The translations under genes and the position numbers were made by a program. DNA of 64,000 nucleotides from Phosphoribacter sp037045055 (GTDB lineage: Bacteria; Actinomycetota; Actinomycetes; Actinomycetales; Dermatophilaceae), in the NCBI GenBank assembly GCA_037045055.1, contig JBAOHJ010000003.1, positions 124,001 to 188,000 of the forward strand. The letters are read 5' to 3'. The notes beneath the pieces were generated by a model, which saw only the letters and a list, made by a program, of their open reading frames with translations, was not told where the DNA came from and ran no database searches. This document shows, piece after piece, positions 58,989 to 64,000 of the stretch. Positions within the stretch are counted from its first letter, which is position 1. Every line of letters starts with the position of its first letter.

Positions 58989-60424
58989 CGCGGCACCGCC
59001 CACAGGTCCACGCCCTCGGTGTCGGTCACCCTGGCCCGGACGAGCTCGCCGACCGCGGCGTCGGGCTCCCCTGGCCAGGCGACGAGGGTCGCCCCGTCGA
59101 CGTCGGGCCCTTGGGTCGCCGACCGTCCGACCAGCACCCCCTGCGGCCGGTCGACCTGCTCGACGAGCACGTCCACCGCCTCGCCGACCCGGTCCTGGGC
59201 GCGTTGGGCGGTGAGCTGCTCGACGAGGTCGCCGACCTGGGTAACCCGCTCGGCGATCTGCGCGTCGGCCACCTGGCCCGCCAAGCCGGCCGCTTCGGTG
59301 CCCTCCTCGGCGGAGAAGCCGAACACCCCGACCGCGTCGAGCCGGGCGGCGACGAGGAACCGCTCGAGCACCGCGAGATCGGCCTCGGTCTCGCCGGGGA
59401 AGCCGACGATGACGTTGGAGCGGATCCCCGCGGTCGGGGCCAGCTGCCGGATCCGCGCCACGAGGGCCAGGAACGCCTCCGCGTCGCCGAACCGGCGCAT
59501 CCGGCGCAGCACCGGCCCGGCCGCGTGCTGGAACGACACGTCGAAATAGGGCACCACCCCGGGCGTGCCGGCCATGACCTCCAGCAGCCCGGGGCGGATC
59601 TCGGCGGGTTGCAGGTAGGACACCCGCACCCAGTCGACGCCCTCGATGCCGGCCAGCTGCGGCAACAGGTCCTCCAGCAGGCGCAGGTCGCCCAGATCCT
59701 TGCCGTAGGACGTGGAGTTCTCGCTGACCAGCAGCACCTCACGCACGCCCTGACCGGCCAGCCAACGCGCCTCGGCGAGGACGTCGGCGGGCGGGCGCGA
59801 CACGAAGGCCCCCCGGAAGGTCGGGATCGCACAGAAGGCACATCGACGGTCGCAGCCGCCCGCGATCTTCAGCGGCGCCCAGGGCCGGCGGTCCAGCCGC
59901 ACCCGGTATGCCGCCGCCGGCTCGGTCGGGTCGGTCGGGTGGGCCGGGTCGGTCGGGTCGGTCGGGCCGGCCGCCGGGGCGGACCGCTCGATCGGGCTCA
60001 CCGGCAGCAGCCGCCGCCGGTCGGTCGGGGCGTGCGAGGGCACCCGGCCACCATGCAGGACCGTGCGCAGGTGCGTCGAGAGCGCGGCATACGAGTCGAA
60101 TCCGAGCACGGCGTCGGCCTCGGGCAACTCGGCCTCGAGGTCCCGGCCGTACCGCTGCGCCAGGCACCCGACCGCGACGACGGCCCGGGTGCGCCCGTGC
60201 TGCTTGAGGTCGGCGGCCTCCAGCAACGCGTCGATGGAGTCCTTCTTCGCCGCCTCGACGAAGCCGCAGGTGTTGACGACGGCGACGTCGGCGGCGGCCG
60301 GATCGGCCACCAGGTCCCAGCCCTCAGCGGCCAGGTGCCCGGCGAGGTGCTCGGAGTCCACCTCGTTGCGTGCGCAGCCCAGCGTGACCAGTGCGACACT
60401 GCGGCGCGTCGCGGGCCCGGTCAT
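58985..60424 (-). CDS. rimO: ribosomal protein S12 methylthiotransferase RimO
   Basis: Radical SAM enzyme, 479 residues. VTLGCARNEVDSEHLAG and NTCGFVEAAKKDS give the auxiliary-cluster Cys, and CDRRCAFCAIPTFRG near 190 the radical SAM cluster. A C-terminal TRAM domain is present. Between the two domains (about 148-172) is a Thr-Asp-Pro-rich stretch from a DNA repeat, absent from typical RimO. Confidence 0.95.
   Translation of the reverse strand: MTGPATRRSVALVTLGCARNEVDSEHLAGHLAAEGWDLVADPAAADVAVVNTCGFVEAAKKDSIDALLEAADLKQHGRTRAVVAVGCLAQRYGRDLEAELPEADAVLGFDSYAALSTHLRTVLHGGRVPSHAPTDRRRLLPVSPIERSAPAAGPTDPTDPAHPTDPTEPAAAYRVRLDRRPWAPLKIAGGCDRRCAFCAIPTFRGAFVSRPPADVLAEARWLAGQGVREVLLVSENSTSYGKDLGDLRLLEDLLPQLAGIEGVDWVRVSYLQPAEIRPGLLEVMAGTPGVVPYFDVSFQHAAGPVLRRMRRFGDAEAFLALVARIRQLAPTAGIRSNVIVGFPGETEADLAVLERFLVAARLDAVGVFGFSAEEGTEAAGLAGQVADAQIAERVTQVGDLVEQLTAQRAQDRVGEAVDVLVEQVDRPQGVLVGRSATQGPDVDGATLVAWPGEPDAAVGELVRARVTDTEGVDLWAVPR
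59923..59975. repeat. GGTCGGTCGG-type tandem repeat in rimO
   Basis: About five imperfect copies of a ten-base unit (GTCGGTCGGG and GTGGGCCGGG) lie in frame and encode TDPTDPAHPTDPTEP. Position is a linker between UPF0004 and radical SAM domains. Confidence 0.75.
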
Positions 60425-60434
60425 GCGTCAGACC

Positions 60435-63098
60435 CTACTGGCGGCCGGTGAGCTCCCAAGCGTCGCCGTCCTGCTCGTCGTCGTCCGACCTGGCGGCCAG
60501 GGCGTCGCGCAACCGGGCGTCGCCGTCCAGTGGCGTGCCGTCGTCGCGGCGGTCCAGGACGAACGGCTCCGGCGGCGGCTCACCGCGCAGCAGCGCGAGC
60601 GTGGCGGCCAGGTCGTCGGGCTTGACCAGCACATCGCGGGCCTTGGAGCCCTCGGAAGGGCCGACGATGCCGCGCGACTCCAGCAGGTCCATGAGCCGGC
60701 CGGCCTTGGCGAAGCCGACGCGCAGCTTGCGCTGCAGCATCGAGGTGGAGCCGAACTGGGTCGTCACGACCAGCTCGGTGGCTTGCAGCAGCACGTCGAG
60801 GTCGTCGCCGATGTCGTCGTCGACCGGCCTGCGGGCGACCGCGACGACGACGTCCTGCCGGTAGCTGGGCTGCAGCTGGGTCGTCACGGCCCTGACCACG
60901 GCGTGGATCTCCGACTCGGTCACCCAAGCGCCCTGCACCCGCATCGGTTTGCTCGCGCCCATGGGCAGGAACAGCGCGTCGCCCTGCCCGACGAGCTTCT
61001 CCGCACCGGGCTGGTCGAGGACGACCCGGCTGTCGGCCAGCGACGAGGTCGCGAAGGCCATCCGGCTCGGGACGTTGGCCTTGATGAGCCCGGTGACGAC
61101 GTCGACGCTCGGGCGCTGGGTCGCCAGGACCAGGTGGATGCCGGCTGCCCGGGCCAGCTGGGTGATCCGGACGATCGACTCCTCGACGTCGCGTGGGGCG
61201 ACCATCATGAGGTCGGCGAGCTCGTCGACGATGACCAGCAGGTAGGGGTAGGGGGCGATGACCCGTTCGGACCCGGGCAGCGGCTTGACCTTGCCGGAGC
61301 GCACCGCCTTGTTGAAGTCGTCGATGTGCTTGAACCCGAAGGACGCGAGGTCGTCGTAACGCTGGTCCATCTCGCGCACGACCCACTGCAGCGCCTCGGC
61401 GGCCTTCTTGGGGTTGGTGATGATCGGCGTGATGAGGTGCGGGATCCCGTCGTAGGCGGTGAGCTCGACCCGCTTGGGGTCCACGAGCACCATGCGCACC
61501 TCCTCCGGGGTGGCCCGCATGAGGATCGAGCTGATCATCGAGTTGACGAAGCTGGACTTGCCCGCCCCGGTGGCCCCGGCCACGAGCAGATGCGGCATCT
61601 TGGCGAGGTTGGCGATGACGTAGCCGCCCTCGACGTCCTTGCCCACGCCCATGACCATGGGGTGGTCGTTGGCCCGGGCGGCCTGGCTGCGCAGCACGTC
61701 GCCGAGCGAGACGGTCTCGCGGTCGGTGTTGGGGATCTCGATGCCGATCGCGGACTTGCCGGGGATCGGGCTGAGGATGCGCACGTCGGCCGAGGCCACG
61801 GCATACGCGATGTTCTTGGACAAGGCGGTGACCCGCTCCACCTTGGTGGCCAGCCCGAGCTCGACCTCGTAGCGCGTGACTGTCGGTCCCCGGCTGAAGC
61901 TGGTGACCTGGGCGTCGATCTCGAACTGCTCGAAGACGGCGGTGAGCGCCTCCAGGACGCGGTCGTTGGCCGCGGAGCGGGTCTTGTGCGGGGCACCCGG
62001 CGCGAGCAGGGCCTGGTCGGGCAGGACGTAGGCGACGTCGCCGGCGAGGGACAGCTGGGTGGCCCGCTTGGGCAGCGGTGCAGTCCTGGGCGCGGCGGGC
62101 GCGACGGGCGCGCCCGGGGCGGGTGGGTCCACCGGCGGTGCCCCGAGGACGACCGGGTCGGTGGCATCCAGGCTCGCTCCGGTGCCGCTCGAGCGCTGCG
62201 GGCCGGGCGACGGCGCGGCGGCCTTGCCCGCCCTGGCCGGGGCGACCTCGGCGGCCTGCTCGAAGGGCTCGTCGCCGTGGCGCCGGCCCAGCAGGTCGAT
62301 GCGCCGGCGGCGCGGTCTGTCGGCTCCCTCGGCCTGCGGCGTCGAGGCGTCGAGGGTCCCGGGGCCCGCGCCGAGGACCCGGTCGCGTACCTGGGCCAGT
62401 CGGGCCGGGATCATCCGGACCGTGGTGCCGGTGAGCACCAACAGCCCGAACACCGCCAGCAGCGCCAGCAGCACCAGGGCTCCGGGGCGGGAGACCGCGG
62501 ACGCGAGCGGGCCGGAGGCGAGGAACCCGATGATCCCGCCGGCGGCGCGCATCCCGTCGGCGCCGTCGGGAGGATTCGGTATGCCGTCGGCGAGGTGGGC
62601 CAGGCCGCACGCGGCGACGGTCAGGGCCACGGTGCCCACCACGACGCGGTTGGTCACCGCCTCGTCCTTGGGGGCGCGCAACACCCAGATCCCGAAGGCA
62701 AGCAGGACCAGAGGTAGGGCGTAGGCGATCCGCCCGATGGTGCCGGCGGTGACCGCGTGCACGACGTCACCCACGATGCCGGGCAGGCCCCACCACTCCC
62801 GCGAGGCCACCACGACGGCCAGGGCGAGCAGGCCGAAGCCCAGGCCGTCGCGACGGTGCTCGGGCTGCAGGTCCCGGGCCGAGGTGCCGACCCGGCGGAC
62901 TGCGCCACCGGCCAGCGCCGACACGCCGAGCCAGGTGCCCTTGAGGGCCTTGACCGGTAGCGGCAGCCCCCCACCGCGCGCGCCAGCCGGCCGGCGCGTC
63001 CGCGGGCTGTACCGCGCCGGGCGAGCCCCGCCGGGGCGGCGTGCGGTGCCAGCCCGTGCGCTCGGTCGGGCGGGGCTGTCGGACGGTCGGTTCGCCAT
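60435..63098 (-). CDS. ftsK: DNA translocase FtsK
   Basis: 887 residues. An Arg/Pro-rich start is followed by four or five helices (about 65-235), a linker, and the alpha-beta motor with Walker A GATGAGKSS near 513 and MVLVDPKRVEL. The C-terminal winged helix (about 770-840; TTQFGSTSMLQRKLRVGFAKAG) reads chromosome polarity sites. It clears DNA from the septum. ATG 63098 follows TAGCGT (63111-63106) by seven bases; the in-frame GTG at 63107 lies before the expected start point. Confidence 0.96.
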   Translation of the reverse strand: MANRPSDSPARPSARAGTARRPGGARPARYSPRTRRPAGARGGGLPLPVKALKGTWLGVSALAGGAVRRVGTSARDLQPEHRRDGLGFGLLALAVVVASREWWGLPGIVGDVVHAVTAGTIGRIAYALPLVLLAFGIWVLRAPKDEAVTNRVVVGTVALTVAACGLAHLADGIPNPPDGADGMRAAGGIIGFLASGPLASAVSRPGALVLLALLAVFGLLVLTGTTVRMIPARLAQVRDRVLGAGPGTLDASTPQAEGADRPRRRRIDLLGRRHGDEPFEQAAEVAPARAGKAAAPSPGPQRSSGTGASLDATDPVVLGAPPVDPPAPGAPVAPAAPRTAPLPKRATQLSLAGDVAYVLPDQALLAPGAPHKTRSAANDRVLEALTAVFEQFEIDAQVTSFSRGPTVTRYEVELGLATKVERVTALSKNIAYAVASADVRILSPIPGKSAIGIEIPNTDRETVSLGDVLRSQAARANDHPMVMGVGKDVEGGYVIANLAKMPHLLVAGATGAGKSSFVNSMISSILMRATPEEVRMVLVDPKRVELTAYDGIPHLITPIITNPKKAAEALQWVVREMDQRYDDLASFGFKHIDDFNKAVRSGKVKPLPGSERVIAPYPYLLVIVDELADLMMVAPRDVEESIVRITQLARAAGIHLVLATQRPSVDVVTGLIKANVPSRMAFATSSLADSRVVLDQPGAEKLVGQGDALFLPMGASKPMRVQGAWVTESEIHAVVRAVTTQLQPSYRQDVVVAVARRPVDDDIGDDLDVLLQATELVVTTQFGSTSMLQRKLRVGFAKAGRLMDLLESRGIVGPSEGSKARDVLVKPDDLAATLALLRGEPPPEPFVLDRRDDGTPLDGDARLRDALAARSDDDEQDGDAWELTGRQ

Positions 63099-63320
63099 GG
63101 TCGGCACGCTACGGGAATGTCACCGCAGACTCACGCGTCACACGCGCCCCACGCCGGATTGGGCCGCGCGACCCCTGCGCCCAACCGGGTGGGGGGCGCC
63201 GGTCAGCGGCGGCCGACCCGAGAGCGCCACGTCGCGCCGAGCGGCGCCGGCCCAGTGCGCCGATGTCTCACCCCGCGGGACGAATCGCCGCGTCGGCGGC
63301 ATACTGACATCACATCCTGT

Positions 63321-63326
63321 TATGGT
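63321..63326 (+). promoter_or_regulatory. -10 box of the SAM-IV transcript
   Basis: TATGGT lies nine bases before the first aptamer base, so transcription begins at about 63333. A copy of CGGCATAC lies 20 bases further up. The stretch 63112-63300 otherwise shows nothing I can support. Confidence 0.6.
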
Positions 63327-63334
63327 TGACCCAA

Positions 63335-63413
63335 GGTCATGAGTGCCAGCGTCAAGCCCCGGCTCGCTGGTCGGCAACCCTCCTGCCGCGGCGGGGTGCT
63401 CCGGGTGACGACC
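63335..63413 (+). ncRNA. SAM-IV riboswitch aptamer
   Basis: The RNA runs GGTCATGAGTGCCAGCG, TCAAGCCCCGGCTCGCTGG, TCGGCAACCCTCC and GGGGTGCTCCGGGTGACGACC. These blocks match the actinobacterial SAM-IV consensus, with P1 formed by GGTC and GACC and an internal CCCTCC/GGGG hairpin. SAM-IV aptamers sense S-adenosylmethionine and sit before sulfur and methionine genes. The downstream gene starts 70 bases later; ten bases of the aptamer are complementary to its ribosome site. Confidence 0.9.
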
Positions 63414-63482
63414 TGGCTCGGTGCCGACCGGCAGCGGGCAAGCGCGGACCCGCACCGGGTCCCTCTGACCAGGAGCACCCCC

Positions 63483-64000
63483 GTGAGCGCACCTGCTGCC
63501 CAGCTCCCGTCCGGCACCCCGCTGCGCGGTCCGGGTCGTCTGCGACTCGTCGGCGACCGCGTCTCGGAGGTGACCCAGACTCCGGCGGTGAGCCGGTCAC
63601 TGCCCGCCACCAGCACCGACGGGCTCGTGGTGCCCACCGCGTTCGGCCCGCGCGAGTACGCCAACCTCGACCACGCCGCCTCGACCCCGGCGCTCGACCA
63701 GGTCACCGCCGCCGTCGAGCGGGTCCTGCGGACCTACTCGTCGGTGCATCGGGGCAACGGCTTCGCCAGCCGGGTGACCAGCGGGTGGTACGAGCAGGCC
63801 CGGGCGCAGGTCGCCGCCTTCGTCGGAGCCCGTGCCGACGACCACGTCGTGTTCACCCGCAACACCACCGACTCGTGGGGGCTGCTCGCCCGCGCGCTGC
63901 CCCCGCAGACCACGGTCGTCGTCTTCGCCAGCGAACACCACTCGACGCTGCTGCCCTGGGATCCGGACCGCACGCTCACCCTGCCCGTCCCCCGCGACCG
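63483..64000 (+). CDS. class V aminotransferase (cysteine desulfurase-like), partial
   Basis: The first 172 residues are present; the gene runs off the window. After a 50-residue leader it shows YANLDHAASTPAL, SSVHRGNGFASRVTS and FTRNTTDSW, then ASEHHSTLLPW, the PLP-binding pattern of cysteine desulfurase-like class V enzymes. The catalytic Lys lies outside. GTG 63483 has AGGAG seven bases upstream. SAM-IV control points to sulfur or methionine metabolism. Confidence 0.88.
   Translation, partial: MSAPAAQLPSGTPLRGPGRLRLVGDRVSEVTQTPAVSRSLPATSTDGLVVPTAFGPREYANLDHAASTPALDQVTAAVERVLRTYSSVHRGNGFASRVTSGWYEQARAQVAAFVGARADDHVVFTRNTTDSWGLLARALPPQTTVVVFASEHHSTLLPWDPDRTLTLPVPRD

Noticed and set aside
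1..64000. The dispersed 8-mer as a Chi or FtsK-orienting (KOPS) site
   Set aside because: Both of those are strand-biased along a replichore. Here the two orientations are equal (34 and 34).
1..64000. The dispersed 8-mer as an insertion-sequence or REP-type remnant
   Set aside because: Only 8-9 bases are shared; the flanks differ at each copy and there are no target duplications or longer repeats.
1..64000. tRNA, rRNA or CRISPR loci
   Set aside because: No cloverleaf with GTTCRANNC, no rRNA consensus stretches and no regularly spaced 25-40 bp repeats were seen on either strand.

Overview
This is 64 kb of chromosome from a high-G+C actinomycete. The gene order and protein families point to Micrococcales, perhaps Intrasporangiaceae; the family-level guess is weak. 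Genes are dense, third codon positions are almost all G or C, and many reading frames are coupled by GTGA, ATGA or TGATG overlaps. At least 18 genes have a TANNNT -10 box exactly 6 or 7 nt before a GTG or ATG start, the layout expected of leaderless transcripts. I saw no rRNA, tRNA, CRISPR array or prophage.

Left part (0.1-16 kb). leuA sits behind a leucine leader peptide and a possible attenuator. The conserved block hrcA-dnaJ-rsmE-HIT-phoH-ybeY-CNNM-era reads leftward under a CIRCE heat-shock operator. ybeY carries a one-base frameshift. Near it lie an M4 protease, a PIG-L deacetylase, a methyltransferase, DUF3097, DUF4870, hemW, a protein phosphatase and an acyltransferase. Middle left (16-31 kb): a large RND exporter with an inserted coiled coil, lepA, a PemK-like gene, rpsT, holA, an AraC/VOC pair, an Fe-alcohol dehydrogenase/monooxygenase pair, a DinG-like helicase and a WS/DGAT acyltransferase.

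Middle right (31-42 kb): a MazEF-type pair, a decayed acetyltransferase, a lipoprotein, a secreted trypsin-like protease, and an operon of hflX, a P-loop kinase and an aminoglycoside-nucleotidyltransferase-like gene. Then come the housekeeping genes miaB-def-miaA-dapF. Between miaB and recX (42-47 kb) lies an accessory island. It holds Nudix, ASCH and VOC genes, four toxin-antitoxin pairs (MazEF-like, Doc-like, RelE/Phd-like, BrnTA-like), two further broken toxin-antitoxin fragments, and a 52-residue cysteine-rich protein behind a CsoR/CstR-like operator. Several of these pairs carry a palindromic operator over their promoter.

Right part (47-64 kb): recX-recA with a LexA box, an ABC-2 exporter, DUF3046, Lhr helicase, Nei2 glycosylase, clgR, pncC/cinA, pgsA, rimO and ftsK. 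At the end a SAM-IV riboswitch precedes a class V aminotransferase cut by the window edge.

The most unusual signal runs through the whole window. The 8-mer CGGCATAC / GTATGCCG occurs about 67 times (counted by eye), roughly once per kb and equally on both strands. It lies inside genes in every reading frame and also between genes, sometimes as inverted pairs or a tandem array. About two copies would be expected by chance. The pattern resembles the DNA uptake sequences of Neisseria and Haemophilus and may be an undescribed genome-wide DNA signal.
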